Shown: positions 42,356 to 50,751 of the stretch, in pieces
How positions within the stretch are numbered: position 1 is the first letter of the stretch
Layout of the letters: every line of letters starts with the position of its first letter
Origin: JANQPX01 sp965204405
Lineage (GTDB): Bacteria > Pseudomonadota > Alphaproteobacteria > Geminicoccales > Geminicoccaceae
Assembly (NCBI GenBank): GCA_965204405.1
Contig: CBDBEN010000005.1
Location: forward strand, 1-64,000
Reading direction: 5' to 3'
Length of the DNA stretch: 64,000 nucleotides
Position numbers and translations under genes: made by a program
The notes under the pieces: model-generated
Told to the model about the DNA's origin: nothing
What the model saw: the letters and a program-made list of their open reading frames with translations, nothing else
Databases searched by the model: none

Positions 42356-42835
42356 TTGCTTCAGGTGTTCAGCCTTGCCGTTACTCTGTCTGCTCTCTGG
42401 CTATTGTTGTCAGGGTATGTGACCGAGGTACTGCTGCTTGGTTTGGGCGCCGCCTCGGTGATCTTGACCATGGTGGTCAGTATCCGCATGGGCGTGGTGG
42501 ATAGGGAGGGGCATCCCGTGCATCTCGCCATTCGAGGACTCCTCTACTGGCCATGGCTCATTAAAGAAATTGTCCTTGCCAATATCGACGTCGCAAAAGC
42601 CATCCTCGGGCTTTCCGGCACGGTGCGGCCAAGCGTTTTTACCATCAAGGCCTCGCAAACCTCCGACCTTGGCAAGACGATCTATGCCAATTCCATCACG
42701 CTCACGCCCGGGACGGTCACCATCGCACTTGATGGCGATGAGATGACGATTCACGCGCTGACCTCAGCCGCTGCAGACGGCTTGGCAACGGGCGAGATGG
42801 ATCGGCGAGTGACCCGGATCGAGGGGGCGAGTTGA
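42356..42835 (+). CDS. mnhE: Mrp-type Na+/H+ antiporter subunit E (MnhE / MbhA-like)
   Basis: A 159-residue membrane protein starting at a TTG (42356) eight bases after GGAAGGAG; no ATG fits. The first half has two membrane helices (FSLAVTLSALWLLLSGYVTE, LLLGLGAASVILTMVVSIRM), then YWPWLIKEIVLANIDVAKAI, the MnhE signature. The second half is soluble (NSITLTPGTVTIALDGDEMT, IHAL). It is the first gene of the ten-gene antiporter operon and its stop overlaps the next start. Confidence 0.93.
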   Translation: MLQVFSLAVTLSALWLLLSGYVTEVLLLGLGAASVILTMVVSIRMGVVDREGHPVHLAIRGLLYWPWLIKEIVLANIDVAKAILGLSGTVRPSVFTIKASQTSDLGKTIYANSITLTPGTVTIALDGDEMTIHALTSAAADGLATGEMDRRVTRIEGAS

Positions 42836-43122
42836 TGTATGGGGCTGCATGTCTTGCGGTTCTCGCGGTGATGGCGCTCATTCTAGCCAGGGCGTTGCTT
42901 GGCCCAACGGTCTATGACCGCATCCTGGCGGTCAATTTGTTTGGAACGCTGACCGTGGTTCTAATAGCCTTATTGGGTTTTCTTATTGACCGGCCTGAGT
43001 TTTTGGATATCGCTCTCGTTTATGCCTTGATCAATTTTATCGGCACCATCGCGGTCACCAAGTACTGCGTTTTCGCAGGCTTCAATGTCCCCGTTGAAGA
43101 GCAGGACTGGGACGATATCTGA
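42835..43122 (+). CDS. mnhF: Mrp-type antiporter subunit F (MnhF / MbhB-like)
   Basis: A protein of about 95 residues with three membrane helices. The ATG at 42835 overlaps the mnhE stop (TGATG). The family core ARALLGPTVYDRILAVNLFG and VLIALLGFLIDRPEFLDIAL is complete. The small subunit packs in the membrane arm with E and G. Coupling of starts and stops suggests equal translation of the operon. Confidence 0.93.
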   Translation: MYGAACLAVLAVMALILARALLGPTVYDRILAVNLFGTLTVVLIALLGFLIDRPEFLDIALVYALINFIGTIAVTKYCVFAGFNVPVEEQDWDDI

Positions 43123-43463
43123 TGGCTTTGCTGCTGGATATCGTGACCTTCTTATGCCTTGCGGCCGGTTCAGTCAGCATGCTGATCGGCGCCTATGGGC
43201 TTCTCAAGATGCCGGATGTCTTCGCGCGCATGCATGCGGCCGGCATGGTTGATACCCTTGGTCTTGGGCTGATCATGATCGGGCTGATCATTCAGGCGGG
43301 TATCACCCTGATCACCTTCAAGCTTTTTCTGATTATCGTCTTCGTACTCTACACCAGCCCTGCCGTTACCCATGCCTTGGCCCATGCCTGCCTCGCTAAT
43401 GGCGTCAAACCGATGGTGAATCACTCGTCGAAAGAGGGAGACGACCCATCATCGACCTCATAG
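43122..43463 (+). CDS. mnhG: Mrp-type antiporter subunit G (MnhG / MbhC-like)
   Basis: A 113-residue protein with three membrane helices. The motif GAYGLLKMPDVFARMHAAGM is the MnhG hallmark, and LGLGLIMIGLIIQAGITLIT and FKLFLIIVFVLYTSPAVTHA follow. The ATG overlaps the mnhF stop at TGATG. The C-terminus (NHSSKEGDDPSSTS) is hydrophilic and variable. Confidence 0.93.
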   Translation: MALLLDIVTFLCLAAGSVSMLIGAYGLLKMPDVFARMHAAGMVDTLGLGLIMIGLIIQAGITLITFKLFLIIVFVLYTSPAVTHALAHACLANGVKPMVNHSSKEGDDPSSTS

Positions 43464-43465
43464 AT

Positions 43466-44020
43466 ATGATCCTCCTGACCTTCATGGTTGTGACGGCGCT
43501 TGCTTTCGTCGTTGTCCGAAATCTCTTCGCCATCATCATGCTGTCGGGCATTTTCAGCCTGACGGCCGCCATTCTCTATGTAGTGATGGATGCTGTTGAT
43601 GTGGCGTTCACCGAGGCTTCTGTGGGAGCAGGTATTGCGACTGTTCTTGGCCTGGTGGCGCTTTCCCTCACCGGCAAGACAGATGAAGCGCCATCAAGCC
43701 GCTACACCCTCGGCGGGTTCATGCTGACCATGCTAACAGGGGCGGTCCTGATCAATGCCACTTTCGACATGCCCAACTATGGCGATCCGAATGCGCCCAT
43801 TCACCAGCATGTAGCACCCCGGTATATTGAGGAGTCGGGCCGTGAAATCGGCGTCCCAAACATGGTTACCTCTGTGCTCGCAAGCTATCGCGGCTATGAT
43901 ACGCTTGGTGAAACAACCGTCATTTTTACAGCTGCCTGTGGCGTACTAGCCCTTCTTGGTCGGAGACGCAAAAAGTCAGCTCACCCGAAGGGTGGAGTCG
44001 ATCAAGGGAGCGATAGTTGA
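43466..44020 (+). CDS. Antiporter subunit with DUF4040 domain (MbhD/MbhE-like fusion, MrpA C-terminal counterpart)
   Basis: A 184-residue protein. Residues about 1-75 (VVVRNLFAIIMLSGIFSLTA, VDVAFTEASVGAGIATVLGL) match DUF4040, corresponding to MbhD and to a C-terminal segment of MrpA. The later part (GVPNMVTSVLASYRGYDTLG then ETTVIFTAACGVLALLG) matches MbhE / the N-terminal domain of MrpB. A periplasm-facing loop (HQHVAPRYIEESGREIG) joins them. Such fused subunits replace the large MrpA in Mbh-like operons. The start ATG at 43466 lies 2 bp after mnhG; an upstream alternative is possible. Confidence 0.85.
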   Translation: MILLTFMVVTALAFVVVRNLFAIIMLSGIFSLTAAILYVVMDAVDVAFTEASVGAGIATVLGLVALSLTGKTDEAPSSRYTLGGFMLTMLTGAVLINATFDMPNYGDPNAPIHQHVAPRYIEESGREIGVPNMVTSVLASYRGYDTLGETTVIFTAACGVLALLGRRRKKSAHPKGGVDQGSDS

Positions 44021-44451
44021 TGCTCGGAAAATCGATCCTTCGTGTCACCACGAAGTTGCTGATTCCTGTGATTTTTCTTTTCAGCCTTTATGTCCAGTTT
44101 CATGGAGACTTTGGCCCTGGCGGAGGATTCCAAGCTGGCGTGATTTTCGCGGCCGCCCTGATCGTCTATGCTCTCTTGTTCGGGATCAATAAAGCTCGCC
44201 GTGTCATTTCACCTGGGATTGTTCGAGTTGTCCTAGCATCCGGTGTTTTGCTTTATGCCGGTGTCGGTGCTGCGGGCCTTTTCCTGGGGGGCAACTTTCT
44301 AGACTACAATGTCCTGGCGCATGATGCCGTTCATGGTCAGCACCTCGGAATTCTGCTGATTGAATTTGGCGTGGGCATTACTGTCGCCGCTGCCATGATC
44401 ACGATTTTTCTGACCTTTGCCGGGCATAATAGCCCGCTTGGGAAAGAGTGA
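44020..44451 (+). CDS. mnhB: Mrp-type antiporter subunit B (MnhB / MbhF-like)
   Basis: A 143-residue protein starting MLGKSILRVTTKLLIPVIFL, its ATG overlapping the upstream stop (TGATG). The family motif LYVQFHGDFGPGGGFQAGVI is complete, followed by three further helices including GILLIEFGVGITVAAAMITI. It interacts with subunits C and D in the antiporter core. Confidence 0.93.
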   Translation: MLGKSILRVTTKLLIPVIFLFSLYVQFHGDFGPGGGFQAGVIFAAALIVYALLFGINKARRVISPGIVRVVLASGVLLYAGVGAAGLFLGGNFLDYNVLAHDAVHGQHLGILLIEFGVGITVAAAMITIFLTFAGHNSPLGKE

Positions 44452-44455
44452 ATCC

Positions 44456-44812
44456 ATGGAGTTTCCTGGCGTTTTCAATTATTGGGCCTCGATCATTTTG
44501 ATGATGATCGGTTTTTATGTCGTGATCGCACAAGGTAACCTGGTCAAGAAGATCTTTGGCTTGAATATCTTCCAGGTTTCGGTCTTTCTCTTCTATATTT
44601 CCATGAGCAAGGTTGATGGCGGTGCCGCACCTATATTGGATGATCGGTATCACCTTTATTCCAATCCGTTGCCCCACGTTCTCATTCTTACCGCCATCGT
44701 AGTGGGCGTCGCCACGATGTCCTTGGGGTTGGCCCTGGTCGTCCGTATCCGCGACGCTTACGGCTCGATTGAAGAAGAAGAGATTGAACGTCAAGAGGCG
44801 GAAATGCCATGA
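44456..44812 (+). CDS. mnhC: Mrp-type antiporter subunit C (MnhC / MbhG-like, NuoK homologue)
   Basis: A 118-residue protein with three membrane helices from the ATG at 44456, 4 bp after mnhB. It resembles NuoK: YWASIILMMIGFYVVIAQGN, LVKKIFGLNIFQVSVFLFYI, and PLPHVLILTAIVVGVATMSL. The second helix's N-terminal segment LVKKIFGLNIFQ is the MnhC hallmark. It overlaps the next gene by four bases (ATGA). Confidence 0.92.
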   Translation: MEFPGVFNYWASIILMMIGFYVVIAQGNLVKKIFGLNIFQVSVFLFYISMSKVDGGAAPILDDRYHLYSNPLPHVLILTAIVVGVATMSLGLALVVRIRDAYGSIEEEEIERQEAEMP

Positions 44813-46320
44813 TCGCCTCTCATCTTCCTATTCTTCAAATTATCATCCCATTGATGGCTGCTCCAGTCTGTCTTCTTTTAAGACACAGCTTCGCAGCTTG
44901 GCTATTTTCGTTATTGGTGACATTCGCCACATTCGCGGTGTCGATCGCCTTGCTCGTTCAGGTTCTCAATGACGGCCCGCAGTCCTATGCCCTCGGAAGT
45001 TGGGCGCCGCCATGGGGTATTGAATACCTAGTTGACCAACTCAGCGGCTTCATTCTCGTGATCGTCTCCGGCATCGGCTTGCTGGTTATGCCGTTCGCAC
45101 TTCGAAGCGTACAAAAAGAGGTTCCAGAGGAGCGCATCTATCTTTTTTACGTCATGTATCTGCTGTGCCTGACCGGCCTTCTTGGCATTGCAATTACCGG
45201 CGACGCATTCAATCTTTTCGTCTTTCTCGAGATCTCTTCACTTTCCTCTTATGTGCTCATCAGCTTGGGCCGAGACAGGCGAGCCCTCACAGGTGCCTTC
45301 AACTATCTGATTATGGGAACCATAGGGGCTACTTTCTATATCATCGGTGTCGGCATGCTTTACATGATGACCGGCACCCTCAACATGTCCGACCTAGCGA
45401 CGCGGCTGCCTGATCTCCTGCATCTTCGTGTCATCGAGGCAGCTCTAGCCTTTCTTCTGGTGGGCATCAGCCTGAAATTGGCTCTTTTCCCACTCCATTT
45501 TTGGCTTCCTAATGCTTATGCCTTTGCTCCCACTGCCGTCACTGTCTTTCTAGCGGCAACGGCGACCAAGGTTTCGGTCTACATTATGATCCGAATTCTC
45601 TACACGGTGTTTGGCGGAACCGCCCTCTTCGAAAGTTTTGCCATCGACGAAGCCCTGGTCCTGTTCGGCCTTCTTTCCATGGTTGCGGCAGCCCTTGTTG
45701 CTGTGTTTCAGCGCAATATCAAACGCATGCTCGCTTATTCCAGCCTTTCCCAAATCGGCTACATGATCCTCGGGATTAGCCTAGGCAATGTTTCCGGACT
45801 AGCCGGCGGCATCGTACATATTTTCAACCATGCTACGGCTAAGGCAGCACTCTTCATGGCCATTGGCTGCGTCGTCATCCGCGTCAAGGCAATCCAGATC
45901 GACGACCTTGCCGGACTGGGTCGACAAATGCCGATCACTATGGGAGCCTTTGTTGTCGGGGCACTTAGTCTGATCGGCGTTCCAACGACAGTTGGCTTCG
46001 TGACGAAGTGGTATCTGATTGAAGGTGCCTTCCAAGCCGGGAACTGGTTTGCCGTGCTGATCATTCTGGCAAGCGGCATCCTTGCGATTATTTATACTTG
46101 GCAGGTTATAGAAACCGCGTATTTCCAATCACCGCCTGAAGGGCGCGCGCCTGTCCGGGAGGCGCCGGTATTGATGCTGGCTCCCATGGTATTGCTGGCT
46201 GCTGGATGTCTCGTCTTCGGGATCAGCGCGACTTGGACGATGGATATCGCCATCCATGCCGCCGAGATGTTGCTGCCCACGTCCGGTCAAGCCATTGAAA
46301 CATCAGGAGTCATGCAATGA
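44809..46320 (+). CDS. mnhD: Mrp-type antiporter subunit D, first copy (MnhD / MbhH, NuoN/M homologue)
   Basis: A 503-residue proton-translocating subunit with about 14 membrane helices. The Proton_antipo_M motif includes FNLFVFLEISSLSSYVLISL with the key Glu, KLALFPLHFWLPNAYAFAPT with the helix-7 Lys, and KRMLAYSSLSQIGYMILGIS. All essential charges are present. It begins with an ATGA overlap to mnhC. It pumps ions together with its two paralogues downstream. Confidence 0.94.
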   Translation: MIASHLPILQIIIPLMAAPVCLLLRHSFAAWLFSLLVTFATFAVSIALLVQVLNDGPQSYALGSWAPPWGIEYLVDQLSGFILVIVSGIGLLVMPFALRSVQKEVPEERIYLFYVMYLLCLTGLLGIAITGDAFNLFVFLEISSLSSYVLISLGRDRRALTGAFNYLIMGTIGATFYIIGVGMLYMMTGTLNMSDLATRLPDLLHLRVIEAALAFLLVGISLKLALFPLHFWLPNAYAFAPTAVTVFLAATATKVSVYIMIRILYTVFGGTALFESFAIDEALVLFGLLSMVAAALVAVFQRNIKRMLAYSSLSQIGYMILGISLGNVSGLAGGIVHIFNHATAKAALFMAIGCVVIRVKAIQIDDLAGLGRQMPITMGAFVVGALSLIGVPTTVGFVTKWYLIEGAFQAGNWFAVLIILASGILAIIYTWQVIETAYFQSPPEGRAPVREAPVLMLAPMVLLAAGCLVFGISATWTMDIAIHAAEMLLPTSGQAIETSGVMQ

Positions 46321-47801
46321 CACCTGAAATGGCCATCCTCGCAGCGCTGGGCCTTCCCGTAGTTGGGGCTATTTTGATCGGCCTCACGGGTTCGAAGCCC
46401 AATTTACGTGAGACTGTAACACTGGTCACAGCTACGGGGTTATTTTGTCTGATTCTGGTTGTCTTATCCGCAGTGATTGCCGGCGGACGTCCGGAAGTAA
46501 CCCTTATTGAAATGTTCCCAGGCCTCAGCCTCTCGTTCAAAGTCGAACCATTAGGAGCGACGTTTGGTGTTATTGCAAGCGGCTTATGGATCCTCACATC
46601 TATTTATGCCATTGGCTATATGCGTGGCCACCATGAGAAGAACCAGACCAGATTTTTTGCGTGTTTCGCGCTTGCTCTTGCCAGCACAATTGGCGTTGCC
46701 TTCTCTGGTAACATGCTGACATTATTTACCTTTTATGAAGTCCTTAGCGTTTGCACCTATCCCTTGGTCACCCACAGCGGTACCGCCGAAGCGAAGCGGG
46801 CCGGGCGTGTTTATCTTGGCATTCTCCTCGGCACGTCAATCGGGTTCCAGCTTTTTGCAATAGGTTATACGTGGGTCGTTGCTGGAACACTCGACTTCAC
46901 TGATGGTGGAATTCTGAAAGGCAAGCTTGCCGATGGCTTGGTTGCTCTCTTGATGGTTCTCTACGTCTTTGGGATCGGCAAAGCCGCAGTCATGCCTTTC
47001 CATCGATGGCTACCGGCCGCCATGGTCGCTCCCACGCCGGTGAGCGCGTTGCTTCATGCGGTCGCTGTCGTGAAAGCAGGCGTATTCTCCGTTCTCAAAG
47101 TCTCGATCTATATCTTCGGCCTGGATTTGCTCCAGGAAACAGAAGCGAGCTATTGGCTAGCCTATGTCGCCGGTGCAACCATTATCATTGCTTCGCTGGT
47201 CGCGATGAAAAAAGACAATCTCAAGTTGAGATTGGCCTATTCGACCGTTAGCCAGCTATCTTATGTTGTCTTGGGCGCCATGCTGGCAACATCGAACGGG
47301 GCTATAGGGAGCGCCATGCATATTGCCATGCATGCTGTGGGCAAAATCACACTGTTCTTCTGCGCTGGGGCCATCATGGTGGCCACACACAAGACCGAAA
47401 TCAGCCAGATGCAGGGACTCGGCCGCCGCATGCCTTTCACCTTTATCGCATTCGGCGTTGCTGCACTCAGCATCATCGGCTTGCCTCCACTTGGAGGAGC
47501 CTGGAGCAAATGGCAGCTCTCTCTAGGTGCTGCCGAGACAGGCCATGCTATCCTGATTGGCGTGCTCATGGTCTCTTCCCTGCTAAACGTTGCCTATCTT
47601 ATTCCGATCGTAGTGCGTGCTTTCTTGCCAGCACCAACGATCGGGAATCAAAAGTTGGACATGACGTGGAATATTGACGAGGCTCCTTTGCTATGCGTAG
47701 TCCCGCTTTGCATGACGGCTGTCAGCTGTATTTTGCTGTTTTTCTGGGCTGATAGTCTTTTTGCCTTCTTATCTCCAATTGCGGCAGGCTCTCTACAATG
47801 A
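46317..47801 (+). CDS. Mrp-type antiporter D-like subunit, second copy
   Basis: A 494-residue homologue of NuoL/M/N with about 14 membrane helices. The conserved TLFTFYEVLSVCTYPLVTHS contains the first functional Glu, and KAAVMPFHRWLPAAMVAPTP the Lys helix; DNLKLRLAYSTVSQLSYVVL follows. It overlaps the preceding gene by four bases. It differs from the first copy throughout, so this is an old paralogue rather than a recent duplicate. Confidence 0.93.
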   Translation: MTPEMAILAALGLPVVGAILIGLTGSKPNLRETVTLVTATGLFCLILVVLSAVIAGGRPEVTLIEMFPGLSLSFKVEPLGATFGVIASGLWILTSIYAIGYMRGHHEKNQTRFFACFALALASTIGVAFSGNMLTLFTFYEVLSVCTYPLVTHSGTAEAKRAGRVYLGILLGTSIGFQLFAIGYTWVVAGTLDFTDGGILKGKLADGLVALLMVLYVFGIGKAAVMPFHRWLPAAMVAPTPVSALLHAVAVVKAGVFSVLKVSIYIFGLDLLQETEASYWLAYVAGATIIIASLVAMKKDNLKLRLAYSTVSQLSYVVLGAMLATSNGAIGSAMHIAMHAVGKITLFFCAGAIMVATHKTEISQMQGLGRRMPFTFIAFGVAALSIIGLPPLGGAWSKWQLSLGAAETGHAILIGVLMVSSLLNVAYLIPIVVRAFLPAPTIGNQKLDMTWNIDEAPLLCVVPLCMTAVSCILLFFWADSLFAFLSPIAAGSLQ

Positions 47802-48061
47802 CAGATCACCCACGTGAGAAAGAATACTGGCTAGACCAACCAAAAAACATTTCAATAATTGTTTGGTCTTTGGTTGTTGTGTGTGTGATTCTCTTTTTTT
47901 CCGACGCTTTCTATTCCAAGCATCCATTTTTTGAAATAGAGAAGCTATTTGGCTTTTACGGCCTGTTTGGTTTTACAGTCTACGTAGGCCTCGTTTTGAC
48001 CGCGAAATGGCTGCGAACTTTCCTGATGCGGCCCGAAGATTTTTATGACCGTGATGTTTGA
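47798..48061 (+). CDS. Small membrane protein within the antiporter operon
   Basis: An 87-residue protein with two membrane segments (IIVWSLVVVCVILFFSDAFY and FGFYGLFGFTVYVGLVLTAK). It starts MTDHPREKEYWLDQPKNISI with an ATGA overlap to the gene before it and overlaps the gene after it by 17 bases. It lies between two large antiporter subunits and does not match any standard Mrp subunit. The embedding in the coupled operon argues that it is an accessory subunit or assembly factor. No function is assigned in Mrp systems. Confidence 0.75.
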   Translation: MTDHPREKEYWLDQPKNISIIVWSLVVVCVILFFSDAFYSKHPFFEIEKLFGFYGLFGFTVYVGLVLTAKWLRTFLMRPEDFYDRDV

Positions 48062-49745
48062 TCTCAACCCCGGTCTTATCCTCGTTGGCGGCGCGCTTCT
48101 TACGCCTTTTTTACGTGGCAGGGCACGAAATGCCTTTATTCTCGCCGTTCCTCTTGTTTGTTTAACTTTCATTCTGACATTGAGTGATGGGAACTATGGG
48201 TTATTCTCTTTTCTAGGATTTGACCTTCAAACCCTTCGCGTTGATCAGTTATCGAAAATATTCGGAATCATTTTTTGTATTGCGGCGGCAATTAGCGCCC
48301 TGTACTCATTTCATGATGATGATCTAATCCAACAGTCGATGGCTCTGATCTATGCTGGAAGCGCCATCGGCGCAGTTTTTGCCGGAGATTTGATTACTCT
48401 CTTTGTATTCTGGGAATTTACTGCTCTTTCCTCAGTGTTTCTAATTTGGGCCCGCCGTACAGAACGGGCATACCGCGCCGGAATTCGATATCTGATCATT
48501 CAGATTGGATCGGGCGTGTTGCTCATGGCCGGCGCTCTCCTGCACGCCGCCCAAACTGGATCTATCGAATTCACAAAGTTTGAGCTGAATAGCCTTGGCA
48601 CTGTGCTAATATTCCTGGCTTTTGGGATCAAATGTGCCTTCCCATTCCTGCATAACTGGCTTCAAGATGCTTATCCCGAGGCCACAGTATGCGGTACTGT
48701 TTGGCTTAGCGCTTTCAGCACCAAGCTCGCTGTTTACGCGCTTGCCCGGGCATTTCCGGGGACAGAGATTTTAATATGGATCGGCATCACAATGACTGCC
48801 TTTCCAATATTTTTTGCGGTCATCGAGAATGATCTCCGCCGTGTTCTAGCTTATAGCTTAAACAATCAGCTGGGCTTCATGGTCGCAGGCATAGGCATAG
48901 GCACACAGCTCGCACTGAACGGTGCAGTGGCACATGCATTTTGCCACATTCTCTACAAAGCACTGCTGTTCATGGCCATGGGAGCTGTCCTTCATCGAAC
49001 TGGTACCATTAAAGCGTCCGAACTGGGGGGACTTTATAAGACTATGCCATTGACGGCGTGCTTCTGTATTGTCGGCTCAGCGTCAATCTCGGCGTTTCCT
49101 TTGTTCAGCGGCTTCGTGTCGAAATCAATGATCCTTGCCGCAGCTGCCGAACAAGGGTATTTTATCCCGTGGTTAGTCCTATTATTTGCCTCGGCAGGTG
49201 TTCTCGATCATTCAGGTATCAAGATTCCGTTTTTCTCCTTTTTTGCTCATGACAGTAAAATTCGAACGACTGAGGCCCCCAATAATATGCTAGCTGCAAT
49301 GGGCATAGCGGCATTCTTGTGTATATTTATCGGTATCTATCCAGACTTTCTGTATTCTCTTTTGCCGTATCCTGTCAACTTCCACCCGTACACTACTTAT
49401 CATGTTATCAACCAGTTCCAACTCTTGCTGTTTTCGGCATTAGCGTTTGTTTGGTTGATGCGCTCCGGACTTTATCCTCCAGAGCTGCGGTCAACGAATC
49501 TCGATTTCGATGTCATATATAGAAAGGTCTTACCTTCAATAGTGACTTCTTCTACAAGAATCGTATCTGATTTACGTAGTATTATTTTGTCGGCATTGGA
49601 ACGTATATTTTATCACGGTGTCGAGAGGATCTATCATTATCATGGACCAAAAGGTAGATTCGCCCGACCTATTATGACCGGAAGTATGGTTTTCTGGGCA
49701 GTAGCAATGCTTGGGACATATCTAGTGATTTCTTTGAGTGGTTAG
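48045..49745 (+). CDS. Mrp-type antiporter D-like subunit, third copy
   Basis: A 566-residue homologue of NuoL/M/N. Core motifs are ITLFVFWEFTALSSVFLIWA with the first Glu, GIKCAFPFLHNWLQDAYPEA with the Lys, and DLRRVLAYSLNNQLGFMVAG. A C-terminal extension after about residue 460 with a final membrane helix (MTGSMVFWAVAMLGTYLVIS) resembles the lateral-helix region of NuoL-type subunits in outline only. Codons are more AT-rich than in the first operon genes. It is the last gene of the operon. Confidence 0.92.
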   Translation: MTVMFDLNPGLILVGGALLTPFLRGRARNAFILAVPLVCLTFILTLSDGNYGLFSFLGFDLQTLRVDQLSKIFGIIFCIAAAISALYSFHDDDLIQQSMALIYAGSAIGAVFAGDLITLFVFWEFTALSSVFLIWARRTERAYRAGIRYLIIQIGSGVLLMAGALLHAAQTGSIEFTKFELNSLGTVLIFLAFGIKCAFPFLHNWLQDAYPEATVCGTVWLSAFSTKLAVYALARAFPGTEILIWIGITMTAFPIFFAVIENDLRRVLAYSLNNQLGFMVAGIGIGTQLALNGAVAHAFCHILYKALLFMAMGAVLHRTGTIKASELGGLYKTMPLTACFCIVGSASISAFPLFSGFVSKSMILAAAAEQGYFIPWLVLLFASAGVLDHSGIKIPFFSFFAHDSKIRTTEAPNNMLAAMGIAAFLCIFIGIYPDFLYSLLPYPVNFHPYTTYHVINQFQLLLFSALAFVWLMRSGLYPPELRSTNLDFDVIYRKVLPSIVTSSTRIVSDLRSIILSALERIFYHGVERIYHYHGPKGRFARPIMTGSMVFWAVAMLGTYLVISLSG

Positions 49746-49806
49746 TGTTGCGAGTTCTAATCAGATAAAGCATCTGTGACTTTGCTTTATTCAACACAAA
49801 GTCTCA

Positions 49807-49824
49807 GCCGCCTCGCGAGGCGGC
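49807..49824. other. Perfect 18-bp GC-rich palindrome after the antiporter operon
   Basis: GCCGCCTCGCGAGGCGGC is a perfect palindrome 62 bp past the operon's last stop codon. No T-run follows on either strand, so a classic rho-independent terminator is not certain. It might act as a hairpin, a protein-binding site or part of a decayed repeat. The DNA around it up to 49984 has no credible gene. Confidence 0.5.
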
Positions 49825-49984
49825 GCATCAAAGACGACAAGAAGCTAGCGATGAAAGCCAACTGCAATCCGAAAGCCAGGGAGGTGCCCTCCAGGCTCCG
49901 GTAGAGAGATATGATGTACGCTGGACAGTAAAATTCTCCAAGGCCAAGGGAGATCTATTCCCGGTGAATTTTACACATATCCAG

Positions 49985-50638
49985 CGCATTGGTGCATGAA
50001 ATTCGTCTCTATGGCAAAGAGGCTTTCGAGTTTACTCTCACCATCCGAGATAGCCTGCTCATCTTGCATAAGTAGAGCGCCGCCCGCCGTCACCATATCC
50101 CCAGGGCCCGCTATGCGGTGAAGAACTGACCTGAGTATGAAGCCTAGTTGCGTCAGCATGGCGATCTTCGGATCTGGATTGCCGACGACGTGGCGGATCA
50201 TTGGATGGTTGCCGGCAAGTGTACGCCGAAGGGTGATCCGACGTATCAGCTTTTCATTCAGCGCCCGTCAAGCCTGCCTCTGCCGGAAGTGATCGTGCCG
50301 CCGCGAGGCGCAGGTTTTGGTCTCGCCAAGGCCGATGATCTGCTGCGCCAAAGGGACCGCCATGTCCAAGCGATCCAGGATCGAGGCCGCATGGCCTGGC
50401 AGAAATTATCAGGCTACAATCGACGTGCCTTGGTCGAAGCGACAAGGTCCTGTTGCATACGGATTATCGGCCCCGGCTTGCGATCCCGTGAACTGGAGAT
50501 CCGGAAGACCGAGGCGATGATGGGAATCGATATTCTCAACCATATGTTCAGCCTCGGCAGGCCTATGGCCAACGGATCGGATGAAACAAGAAAATCCGGG
50601 ACAAAGGCACAAGCCAACGCCTTTAGGGCAACTGAACA
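49985..50638 (+). repeat. 654-bp duplicated IS5-type transposase remnant, copy 2
   Basis: This is the second copy of the segment at 21647-22300, same strand, differing only by C at 50107 at the positions compared. It contains the C-terminal part of an IS5-family transposase. Flanking sequences differ on both sides, with CGCATTGG at the shared left boundary and CAACTGAACA at the right. It lies just upstream of the thiolase gene, so it may have altered that gene's promoter. Confidence 0.8.
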
Positions 50639-50751
50639 CTTCGGAATTTGTCCCCTACGCCATCGGGTGGCTGAGAGTAGATAGGAAAGTAACCGGTTGC
50701 GGAAGGTTGGATGCGTCCCACATAATAAGCGACAAAAATGGAGTTCCCTTC

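Noticed and set aside
42304..42504. Alternative first gene of the antiporter operon in another frame
   Set aside because: The frame beginning at the TTG at 42356 has the MnhE signature and the proper ribosome site.
50581..50751. N-terminal extension of the thiolase
   Set aside because: The added residues are encoded by the tail of the IS5-type repeat and lie outside the family; the ATG at 50752 has a ribosome site.
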